DNA of 64,000 bases. Source: Aplectana chamaeleonis. Taxonomy: Eukaryota > Nematoda > Chromadorea > Rhabditida > Cosmocercidae. Shown here one piece after another: positions 45,201-56,900 of the stretch. A program made the position numbers and the translations under genes. The notes beneath the pieces were generated by a model. It made no database searches and had not been told where the DNA came from. It saw only the letters and a list, made by a program, of their open reading frames with translations. The stretch covers positions 1 through 64,000 of the forward strand of contig JAPDOI010001497.1 of assembly GCA_029168955.1 (NCBI GenBank). Direction: 5' to 3'. How positions within the stretch are numbered: the first letter of the stretch is position 1; each line of letters begins with the position of its first letter.

Positions 45201-48200
45201 CTTCTTCTTCTTCTTCTTATCAGCCACATTGGAGTTTTTTCTCATAGGCGCAGAAAGGCGGCAACATCACTCGGCTTGTTCCACATATCACGAGCAGACA
45301 GAGAAGTAGGTCTGGCAGAGCATGAAAATAGATGTAGTGAATCATGACCAGTATTTTGACAGTCAGGACATTTATCCGGGACCGATTCGTCGATCCTATG
45401 TACGTAGGCTTTGAGGTACGAAGAATGACCGCAACGTAGACCCGCTAGAGTGACGCGGGAGCGTCTGGGCAGAGTCTTCTCACTGTCATCGACCGTAGGA
45501 GGCACACTACCAAGGACTGGATTAGGAGGGGCACAGGACAGGTATTCGGACACGAATCTGGTGTGTTCGATTTGCTGCAGCCTCTTCCTTGTGAGCTCAG
45601 AGGTGGCCCATCTTTGACGATCCACTGTAGAAATGGCAGCTTGCAGCGGTGTGCGAATATTACGGGGATGGGGGTCTGATGACAAGAGGGGGTAGTTGGG
45701 ATGTGTGGCATTCTTGACTATGCCGATGTGGAACTGTTGTGACTGCAGTTGGCAATGCTTCTTGACAGGAAGTAGGGCACATTCTTGGTGAAGATGGGAT
45801 ATAGGTGTTGATTTTGGGCAGCCAGTGATAACACGAAGTGCAGTGTTTTGTACACGTTGTAGCTTGCTCCAAGAGGCGTCTGACAGGTGTCTAGTCCATA
45901 TCGGGGCTCCATACTCCAGAGTAGGCTGTATCATGGCCTTATATGTCGTGCGTAAAACTTCCTTTGTGCTACCCCAGGTAGTACCCGCCAGAGCACGGAG
46001 GATGTTATTTCGCGTGTTGGCAGTTGCAGCTCGGATGCGCGCGTTTTCATTAAAGCGCAGTGAAGGATCCAGAAAGATTCCAAGTAGCCGAGGGTGCTTG
46101 GAGAGGGGCAACTGGTTACCTTCCCAGAGAACCCTGGGATGTAGTCGATGCTCAGCCGTTGCAGTAGTGCACAGAGTGACGCTAGACTTTGAAGGAGAGA
46201 CCTCTAGCTGCTTCAATTCGAGAAATTTGGCCAGGCTGCAGAGGTATTTGTTCATCTCCGTAGTGGCACGATCGATAACAGAGTCAGTGCATACAATTGT
46301 GATATCATCTGCATACAGACATAAGTGGATGTTGGGCGGCGGCTTCGGAATATCGGATAGATATAAGGAGAATAGGCTTGGTGATAATACTCCACCTTGA
46401 GGAACGCCCGCCTTCAAGGGAACCGACTTCGACAAGTGTCCGTCAAATTTCACACGTATGGAGCGATCTTTGACGAAGTTGTTAGTCCATCGTTTGCACC
46501 AGTCGGGCATGTCACAGTCTAGAATCGATTTTGATAGCAAGGAAGTGCTGACATTGTCAAAAGCGGCAGTCAGATCAATTGCGACGACTAGACTTCTACC
46601 GGCGGGAGCATTTCTATTGAAACCAGCAATGATGTGTTCAGATATTGACGTTAATGCGGTGATGGTGGAGTGCGCCTTTTTGAAGCCATGCTGATGGACG
46701 TTCTGCTGTAGTGCGCCCTGGAGATGCGGGTTTATGATTTTCTCCGCCAACTTAGCGATAGGGGACAATAGGGATATGGGACGGTGTGACGTTGCTTTAT
46801 CTTCTGGTTTGCCAGGCTTGGGAACTGGGAGAACAGTCGCTTGTTTCCAACGAGCAGGAATAATACCAGTGGTTAACGACGAATAGATAAGATCACTGAG
46901 TACCTCTGCGTACTGTTCCGGCAAATGCTTCAGATGAACGGCTGAAATGCCGTCTGGTCCTTCTGCCCTCGAATTCTTCATCTACTTGATGATGGTAGAG
47001 ACGGTAGAAGCAGTTATGGCAGGTACGTCATGTCGACTGAGTTTTCTGATCGCACGTAAAGTACATCTGTGCTCTTGGTTGCGGCGAGATCAAGCAGAAG
47101 CATAGAGTTTACCAAGTTGACAGGCAGCCTTGTATCCGAATTCAAATCTGCCCGAGGGGAACTCAAGCGTATTGCGCGCAGGTGCCATCTTCTTCCCAGA
47201 TAGTCGCTTCAGAATGGTCCACGCTTGTTTGCTATCAGTCGCAAAATTGATGGATTCGGTGTGCTCCCTCCAGCGTTTCTGCTTGTAGTCGTTCAGCATT
47301 TTAGAGATCTCATCTGACAGTAGTGAAATGCACGGATCGGAAGGATCAGTTCTGCGTCTGTCGTCCCGTTTTGTGATTAGCTCCAGTGCTTCCTTTGGTA
47401 CGTTAGGGTGGAACGTTCTTACACGACCGGTCGGAATGGCTATTCTGGAGGCTTCGCATATGGTGTCGACGACGAACTTCTCTTTGTCACGCACAGAGCC
47501 AGCTAGCGCATAGTTGGCTACCCGGCTGAGTAGCACCTTAAACAGAACCCAGTTAGCCTTATTGTAGTTAATGTAACATTTGCTACGGGAGCCAGAAAAA
47601 GGTGCGAGATGACTATTAAGAGACAGATCCAATGTTGTGCTGATGGGTACATGATCACTGGCCATGGCCACAGATGTGAACCAGTTACAAGACATGGCAA
47701 GAGAAGAGGAAACGAACGTGCTATCAGGGGAGGAGGGCCTGCCCGTCGATGGGAGACGAGTAGGAGAATCTTCGTTTATAGGAATTAGGTCACAATCATC
47801 CGCAAAAAGCTCAAGTAGTTCTCCTCTGTCATCGGGATCTAAGGAGGAGAACCAGGAAGGGGAATGAGCATTAAAGTCACCAGCCATGACAACAGATGAA
47901 GATGAGAGGATTAAAAATACATCATGTAAGTATGGTGTGGGATCAAATGCGTTGGGACAAGAGGTGGATGGGGGAATGTAAACATTGACAATATCCAGAG
48001 GACAGCTTTGCAATACTATATGAACTCCTATACATTCAACAACATTGTCATTGGGAAGGTCAATAAGGTGAGATGGAATTGAAGATTCAACAAAAGTTGA
48101 CACGCCACCGCCATGTGATGTACGGGGAATATGATAGGATGTATAGCCGGGAAGGCGGGGCTGAGAAGGGGAGGACACGCTAAGTTTGGTCTCCTGTAGG

Positions 48201-51200
48201 AGGATGACATCAGGTTGTGAGCGTTCAATGTACAATTTAAGTTCCATAAGTTTGGCACGCAAGCCATTAATATTGAGTTGAAAAATGTTGAGACTATGAA
48301 GAGGAACCGTAGAAGGTGAATTAATACAAGACATACAACAATAGGCATCAGTGTAATCATTGTAGCTAGTTAACCCCGAATATTTGAGGTGTACCCAGCC
48401 AAGGCAACCACTGCACTGGATGCTCGCATGTTGTGCCGACAATCCACAATGACGGCATGGATATCGCGGAGTCTTGTTTCGCGGTCCAGGACTCCTATCC
48501 CCCCAGCGATCAAAAATTTGTTGGCCTCCGAAGAGTGACTCAAAGTCATCTCCCTGGGCCGGCATCAGATTGCCGAATGAGGACTCGAGTGAGATGAGGC
48601 GCCTTTTATACCGGCTGTGCTCGTGATAAGCACTCAACGTGTTCATTCATGATCACCATCAATTGTCATCCACCGGGACTCCTGATCCGAGCATCGCACA
48701 CATTTTTTTCTGGCGACTCTCCCGCTGGGTGTTAGGCAGCAAATCCGCTCTCGAAATTTTCCCGGGAGAGCCCCGACTCTCGTAGCGGGACTCCCGAACC
48801 GAGCAACGTCCACTTTTTTTCTAGTGACTCCCACAGGATGTTATGCGGCAGACCCGCTCTTAAAATTATCCCGGGAGAGTCCCCCCCATTTGCCTGAGGA
48901 GCAATGATGAGTGGTGGGGAGCGCTAGGCAGTTTGACCGCGCACGCGTCCGCTTTGCTTAGCGCTCCCCATCCCCCACCACTGCTCGCTCGCTTTTGCCA
49001 CCATGCCGAAGGCGTTAGACGGCCCACTCACAATTGTTGGGATTTTTGTGGTCTTTTGTAAACGTCCTTGGCACATACGTAGAAAACCGTTCTGTGATTC
49101 TGCATGTTTTGGAACAAAAACATGTCAACATGCACCTTTAGCTGCATGGAAAACCTGTTTTTCCCTGATTGGGTCGTCGAAATCGAAAGAGTACCTTTTT
49201 TTGAAACTTTGATATTGGGATCATTTAGGAATTCGACAATCTTTATCTCGACATGAATGGAATCATTCATCCCTGTACTCATCCAGAAGATCGACCGGCA
49301 CCAGCCAATGAGGATGAGATGTTTGTACGTTCATTTTCTCAGAAATCTCAGGATAGTTCTCATGATAGGATATAAGCCATGTTTGAGGATCCGTGACCGT
49401 TGTCGAAGAACTCTGTCCCGCCAGGCCGCGGTGACATCTGAGCCCTCTGTTTCACCCACCCGAAACTCCGCAACAACCCGGGGTTCCCTTCCCTTTCTTA
49501 ACGTACAGAGTAAATGGCTTAGGAGCTCTATATTCCACATGAACTCGGACGTCAAAACGAGCGTTGCGTTGGAGTACGAATACTTTTTACGCACGTATAT
49601 AGAGGCCTGCAGAGTTCAAGTCGCGGCGTTGCTCGCAGCGACGAAGAGCGATGGATGATGCAATATCGATTACATTCGGCGACGGGAGCGACCGAGGCGG
49701 CGTGAAGGGCGACGAGGGGACACCGCAGTGTTTTGACACCGCGACGGCCCTGTGTTACTGCCAGCGAGCGGCAGCTGATGCCGCGACGATAATGTTTGCA
49801 AGCATTCTTGTCACCGCGTCAAGGCTGACGCTCGGCAACCACTCGCCGACCGCTGCAACTATGCAGACCGCTTATGAATACTCCAGCGGCGACGCCATAA
49901 CCGAGCGGAGTAACTCCATCATAACTTTTCCAATCAAGAAAATTCTGTACCCGCGTTCACCATCATGGTAGCAGAGGATAATGCTGAAATTAATTACTAA
50001 GAAGCAGAACGAAATTAGTTATAGTCTACAGCAATGGAAGTAGGACCTGGTGAGGTTGCGGACTCGTCCCAACATACGGTAGTTTGTTAGTGGTATCACT
50101 CATTTTCCTGAAACAGCGTGATAGATCGGTTAGTCTGTGTTTTCACCGATATGACTACATCTGTGGAAGCAATGAAAACAGGTGAAAATGAAAAAAAAGA
50201 AGAAAAATGTATTTTTATTGTCGATCACTGGTTGAGAGATAGCCGCGGCGCAGCGATATAACGTGATATCACTTGATCGATGGTCATGACTATCATTACC
50301 TCCTCGCTTGCGTGCGTGCCACGTGTGTTCGACGCTGCGATCTCTCGACCAGTGATTGATCATATGTCCGTGGCCTGTTTCCTCAAGAAAAAAAAACGGT
50401 TAAATTCAAACCGCGGCAGGCGCGGCTGTTTAAATCTCAGCGACCGACTGGTAATTACCAGCCGCTGGTGAGATTTAAACCGCCGCGCAAGCCGCGGTTT
50501 GAATTGAAAGGTTTTTTTCCTTGAGGAAACAGGCCACGGACCTAACCATAGACTATATGGATTAATAGAGAGAATGATGAAATGTCGTTGCTGCCGTCGC
50601 CATCTTGGCGGAACGGGTGTCACACGCGGGAGTGGCGTCAGGGTCGTAAAAATGTTCAAAAAAATTGTAAACGTGAAAATTGAGGGGGCAGGGTGGTGAG
50701 AATTTTGGAGCGAAATCAGATTTTATTAAACTATCGGTAAGCCGAAATTGGGTAGCAATAGTTGTCTCTGCTAGAAAGATTTCAGCCCGAGAACAGCTGT
50801 ATCTGCGGAGGCCGTCATGAAATCCGCGTGTAAAATGGAACATTTCTTTTTCCGCCTCAGTGATTATTTGATTTTGTAGGTTTTTTGTGACAGTCAAATA
50901 AATACACATCAAAATAGCTCCCTTATCTAGGAGTTTAGGGATAGTTCTTCTGAGCTTTTCGTGTTTTTTTTTCAGTTTTGATCTCTGGCTGATCGTACAA
51001 TTTTTGGAAAATTTCACAAAATTTTTGTCAGCAGGGGTTGGCGAAAATTGGCGCAGCGGGCTGCCCAATTCTGGTTATATTTAATTTGATTTGATTCGCT
51101 GCGCGGAAGATTCGAGTGAGCGACAAGCAACAAACGAATATGAAAACGGCAGTTTAAAGAAGAAGACCAACGGCCAACGTTAGAGAAAAACGGGTAAACT

Positions 51201-53844
51201 GACTGCAAGGCATACAAATGCACAGGGTTGAGTGTGTCCCTGTGAGCGGACCGTTCGGACTGCGGTTTCCTACCCTCTACAGAGCTCAGATGGTAGTGCG
51301 GCCCCAGACCCATAGTGATTAAGCACCACAGAGCGTTTCAAAGTCTATAATCTGGATAAGAGTAAAATTATTTAATAACAGGTTTTTGGGTCATACTCTT
51401 CAAAATACCACACACCTGAATTTATTTGCTACTTCTTAATCGTTTAATTGTAGAAAAATTATTTCCGGATAGCGGGTAGCCTGCGGCCTCCAATCTGCCT
51501 GTGCGGCCAAGGCTGCGACCCCCTCTCACCCACTCTGTGACCGTCACTGCGTGGGCTTAAACATGCAACCGCACTATCAAGGATTGAGAACCCAATGTCA
51601 AGCGGGGTTTCGAAATTCCGCAACGGGGGTCGCAAAAATTTTGATCCGAAAATGAAGGTTAGGGGGTCTCAAAAATTTTAACCCAAAAATGAAGGTAAGG
51701 GGAGATCGCAAAAATGTTGGACCAAAAATAAAAATTTGGTGAAGACATCTCGAAAATTCTCGATATTTTAGGTCACCAAAGGGAAGGATCATGCCATCTC
51801 TCAGGTTTTAGACGCCTGAGCCCGACCCCGGAACGAATGTTCGGCTTCTGACAGTCGTAGTAATCAAATATATTGATTATTTTGGTTTTCCGAACGACCC
51901 GAATATCTAAAAAGCCGTAGACACCGATTTAATTGATAAGTCGTGCCTCGGAAGAAGGGGGGGGGTCGCAAAAATTATGGATTCTGGAAAGCGAAATTTG
52001 ATGAAATGGGGTGGGGTTGCTCCGATTTCGAAAAATTACGCAATGCCCCGCTTGACCCTGTGAGAACTTATAAACATTGCTTTTGGGATAACAGATAACT
52101 CTTAATGAAAGTTCAGTATTTGGAATACATGTTGTCAGCAACGTCTCATTTAGATAATTCATCTCTTACTGTGCATCTCTTAGCCTAATTCCGGTCCGCA
52201 ATCGCGTCTCGACACGCTTTGCAGCCGCCGATCTGTTGACTCTAGGTTTGTTTCGGAATCTAAAAACTAAAAAAATTGCAGAAAACTGTATAAAAAAGCA
52301 ATATCTAGTCGGCTTTCGCGCTGGAAACTAGACCGACCCGAGCGCGTGCGGCCGAAAGCGTGTCGAGACGCAATTGCGGACCGGAATTTAGCCCAGAGAG
52401 GCACAGTACATTCTATTTCGCCTGTTTTGTGTACAATCTTATTCTAGAGTATGTGTTGTTTGGTCCTTTTTCGTTTTGTCCAGGTGACCGCCGTGTAGGG
52501 TTTGTAAACAAAAAAAAACAAATGTATTATCTGAAACAAGCTGTAACGTTGTCATTCCGTTCGGCTTCTCCTAAATCTTCCAGTGTTATTCTATTGTCTG
52601 CGCGCCTCTGTCGCTGTTTCTCAGCGTTTGAAGTAGTCTAATAAGTCTTTTTCGGCTACTCGAGCACGGTTTCCGACTGTGAGTACTAGCTCAGAAATGA
52701 GAATGAGAGTCAAAAGGAATGGTCTGCATTAAGGCACTAATTTTCGAGTATATCGACAGGATATTTTCTATTGTTCGTCCTCGGAAAGTGCTTTACATGG
52801 CGATCGATGGAGTGGCTCCAAGGGCCAAGGTATCTCTTGCCTACTTTGCCCATCACCATTAGCATGATCTTTTCTGGATTCAGATGAATCAGCAGCGCAG
52901 TCGGCGTTTCAGAGCATCTAAAGAGGCATGGGAAAAAGAAGAAGCGATAGAAGAGGTGCCTCATTTTGTATTAAGACTAGGGAGACATCGTAGAGCTAGT
53001 CATTCCAAATCTAAACTAATATTCATTCTTTATTATATACTAACCATTGTATCTCAGCAACGTCGGCGCTTAGAAGAGGAAGGTTTGCCTCTTCCTCCAA
53101 GAAAAGAAAGTGGAAGCCATTTCGACAGCAACTGCATCACTCCTGGAACTCCTTTTATGGCCAGGTTCGTCACCTTCTGTTATCCAGCTTTCGGATGTGG
53201 CAGTTAAATTGTTCCTATAATTCGTGTTATAGCTTATGCGTTTTGCTGATGGGGGTTTTATTTGATTTTTATAGGCTGGCTGATGCGCTGCGTTATTACA
53301 TACATGACAGAATTACAAATGACCCTGCCTGGGCTAAAATTCAAGTATGTTGGGTGGTTTCTTTTTTTCAATTCTCATCCACGTCGTCCTAAATCTTTGA
53401 TTGTAGGTAATTCTGTCTGATGCTAATGCTCCTGGGGAAGGTGAGCATAAGATCATGGATTTTATTCGTAGACAGCGTTCGAATCCCGCGCACAACCCGG
53501 ATACAGTTCACTGCCTTTGTGGGGCAGATGCTGATCTCATTATGCTGGGATTAGCTACTCATGAAGCCAACTTTAACATCATACGGTAGGCTAACATAGT
53601 TAGTTCAATTCGTCATGATACAATTACATTGTCGAATCCAGAGAGGAGTTCATCCCTCATCAGCAACGTCCATGCGAACTCTGCGGTCAGTACGGACACG
53701 AGCTGAAAGAGTGTCGAGGGTGAGTTCACTCATAGAAAAAAATGCGCGTAGTATACATCTACATGCTCGGGTAATCATACATAAAGAGGTTATTTTTTAT
53801 CTCAAGTCCTCTTAAAGGCAGGGTTCACGAAGAAAAAGTTGCAC

Positions 53845-53920
<76 letters not shown>

Positions 53921-56900
53921 TATATTTATTTATTTATTTATTTATTTATTTACACAAGTTTACACTCGTGTGGAGTAAAAAAAAAGAGAAAACAGGAAGC
54001 TGCCGAGATGTCGTACGTTCGTGCCGTGGCAGTGTGGAGGAAAGAAGACCACCTCCGTGCAAACCGACGTCAATCCCTCCGCGGAGAGGGTTTTTGTCAT
54101 GGGAGAGGTGCTGGCTGGCCGCAGCTCTCCTGAAGATCTTACTGCAAAGAGCCGGCGTCGAGAGGAACCCAGGACCCGCGAAGAAGAAGTACCCATGTGC
54201 CACATGCGACAGAGATGTCAATTGGTATGGAACCAGCGTCCAATGTTTTGGATGCGAAAGGTGGGTGCACTTCTCTTGTTCGGGTCTCAGCTCTGTGAGG
54301 CACCACGATTCTTCCTTTCGTTGTATTGTGTGCTCCGCCTCCAGTAACTCCAATTCCTCATCTACCAACCGCCCCCCTCTCTATTGTACATATCAATCTC
54401 AACGGCCTTCGCGCCAAGCTTTCTGAATTATCTCTCTTTGCCCGTACTCATCACCCGGAAGTTATCATGGTTCAGGAAACTAAACTCTCTCCCTCTGCTA
54501 CCTCTCGACATCCAAACATCCCGGGCTATACTGCTTATCATACTCCTAGGTCATCTCAGGGAGGCGGAGTCTCTACTTTTGTTCTGTCGTCTCTTCCCTC
54601 TCACATCATTCCAAACACTCCAGTGGATGGCACTCTCGAGTACATCCCCATCCATCTACCTCTAAAAACTCCACTTTCTCTTTTCAATATATACATTCCT
54701 CCTCCTACATCCTGTCCACCAACCTACAACCCTATCCCTCTACTCAAGCAGCTGTATGACTGCTCTCTATCTCCCTCAATTGTCTTTGCGGGTGACTTCA
54801 ATGCTCACACGTTCTGCTCATCGCTTGACTCTGATGCTAGAGGAAATGACGTCGAAGAATGGGCGGAGGAGTGCGATCTGGTTATCCTTAACGATGACCA
54901 GCCCACTCGTCTCCCTGCCTACGGCCGATCTTCCAGCCCAGACATCTCCCTTGTCTCTTCTAATCTCTCTAATGCCTGCTCTTGGTCTACATCCACAACT
55001 CTTTCCAGTGATCACATTCCGGTCTTTGTCAATATCGATCTCTCTAACTCTCTTGCTCCCTATACAGGTGTTCGTCATCGTTCTTATCTCAATTTAGGCC
55101 TTGCAGACTGGAGCCTGTTCAGGAGGTTGCACTCCGCCAAGCGGCCGAATATCCGTGGAATGGCAATGTACACCAGAAGGAGCGCCACTTCTCTGATGCC
55201 ATCCGGAAGGCGATGAAAGCTGCGATCCCTGAAGGTCGTGTCAAGACCTTCTTTCCCAATGTCACCAGGGAGACACTGCAGAAGATAAGGACAAGGGACG
55301 CAAAGAGAGCTGCTGATCATCTTGACCCAGACATTGCCGAGCTGGATAATGAGATCAGGATGGACCTTGATAGGCACAAGAAAGAATCTTGGGAAAAGTT
55401 CACTGACAAGATGAACTTCAGGAGTGATGCTGCAGCAACGTGGAAGGCTTTGAAAGGATCTCCGGAAAGTTCACCTCCGCCAACAATTCCACGATTGAAT
55501 TCGACGGCGGAGTCTTTAAGTCAGGAAAGAGGCCGCAAATGCTCTTGGGAAGCATTTTTCATAACTAAAACAAAAAGAGAGAAGCAGAATAGAATAACTG
55601 TTCGGGAACTCTGTAAATTGCCACTTATGGCTGAAGATGATGCAGTCACGCCCGCTCAGGTCGAGAAGGTTATCAAGGAAATGAGTAACTCGAAGGCAGT
55701 AGGGCCAGATGGCTTGAGCCCAGCAGTTCTAAAGAGACTGCCAAGTGAACTACTACCCCTGCTCGCTGACGTCATTAATACATCGTTTCGGACCTGTACA
55801 TTACCTCAAGATTGGAAAGTAGCACGCGTCATCCCATTGCCTAAGCCGGGTAAATCACCATCCACGGCAAAAGGTTACAGGCCAATCAGTCTTCTCTCAC
55901 CTATTGCCAAAGTTGCGGAAAAATTGGCTGTGGAGGAGCTCTCCGAACACAATAGCAAACAAAAGCATCAACATGGTTTCCGTAAGCTACATTCCACCAC
56001 TACGGCCCTACTGGAAATTGTGAGCTATGTTTTGGACGGCTTCAATGCCATGAAACCTCAGCGAACCGTAGGTGTAGCCCTCGATCTAACGAAGGCTTTT
56101 GACACTGTAAACTTGGGCATTTTGTCGGAGAGCCTGTTAAGGTCTACCATTCCGCCCTGGCAGAAGCGGTGGATAACCGCATTCACCAAAGGACGTCGGG
56201 CAAATGTGCTATTTCAAGGGCACGTCTCCAATAGCATCCCAATCGCCGCCGGCGTACCACAAGGAGGAGTTTTATCGCCTGCTCTTTTTAGTCTGTATAT
56301 TGAAGATCTACCCGTTCCATCCCAAGACATCAAGGTCGTTGCATATGCGGATGATATTACTATACTATGCCGGGATCGCGACATAAATGTAGCTGCCAGT
56401 AAGATCAATGACTACTTGATCGAGTTGAAATGTTTTCTCGATAGCAAGATGCTTACGGTCTCTGCCGCTAAATCATCCGTCACAGTCTTTTCCACTGTTC
56501 CTGCGGAGCACAGTGCTCATCCCATGGTGAAATGGGACGAAACTCGCCTGCTGGCCGCCCGATTCCCTAAGCTGCTCGGACTCGTGTTGGACCCTTCGCT
56601 GAGGTTTCATAAGAACACTGAGCAGAAGCAAGCTGCAGTGAAAACAAGACTTAACGTCCTACGTGCTCTCGGCGGAACGTCCTGGGGATGCAGTAAAGAA
56701 ACGATCCTGACCACGTACAAGGCCATCGTACAGCCCGCCCTGGAGTATGCTGCACCAGTCTGGCAGCATATCGTGTCGGACACATCCTGGTCCAAGCTGC
56801 AGCGCATCCAAAATGGAGCATTGCGAATCGCAACAGGCTGTTCTAAAAGCTCTCCAATAGAGCACCTACATGCCGAAGCTCGCATCCTGCCAGTTAAGGA

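Larger units (their letters stand above)
45050..48890 (-). mobile_element. CR1/Jockey-like LINE on minus strand, nearly full length
   Basis: On the minus strand it has a tandemly repeated 5' untranslated region, one long reading frame with two stops, a GC-rich 3' untranslated region and a gaagaagaag run close to the coding end (45196-45208). It is related to but distinct from the plus-strand copies in intron 1 and intron 8. Confidence 0.9.

Noticed and set aside
49257..49658. 133-codon frame overlapping xrn-2 exon 2
   Set aside because: It is read in a different frame from the exon and has no domain; exon 2 fits XRN-2 precisely with good splice sites.
50562..51068. 168-codon minus-strand frame in xrn-2 intron 2
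   Set aside because: No motif of any element or host family; low-complexity lysine-rich stretch.
53478..53500. Box-B-like cgttcgaatcccgcg suggesting a tRNA or SINE
   Set aside because: It lies inside xrn-2 exon 7 and is fully explained as coding sequence; no box A or tRNA fold around it.
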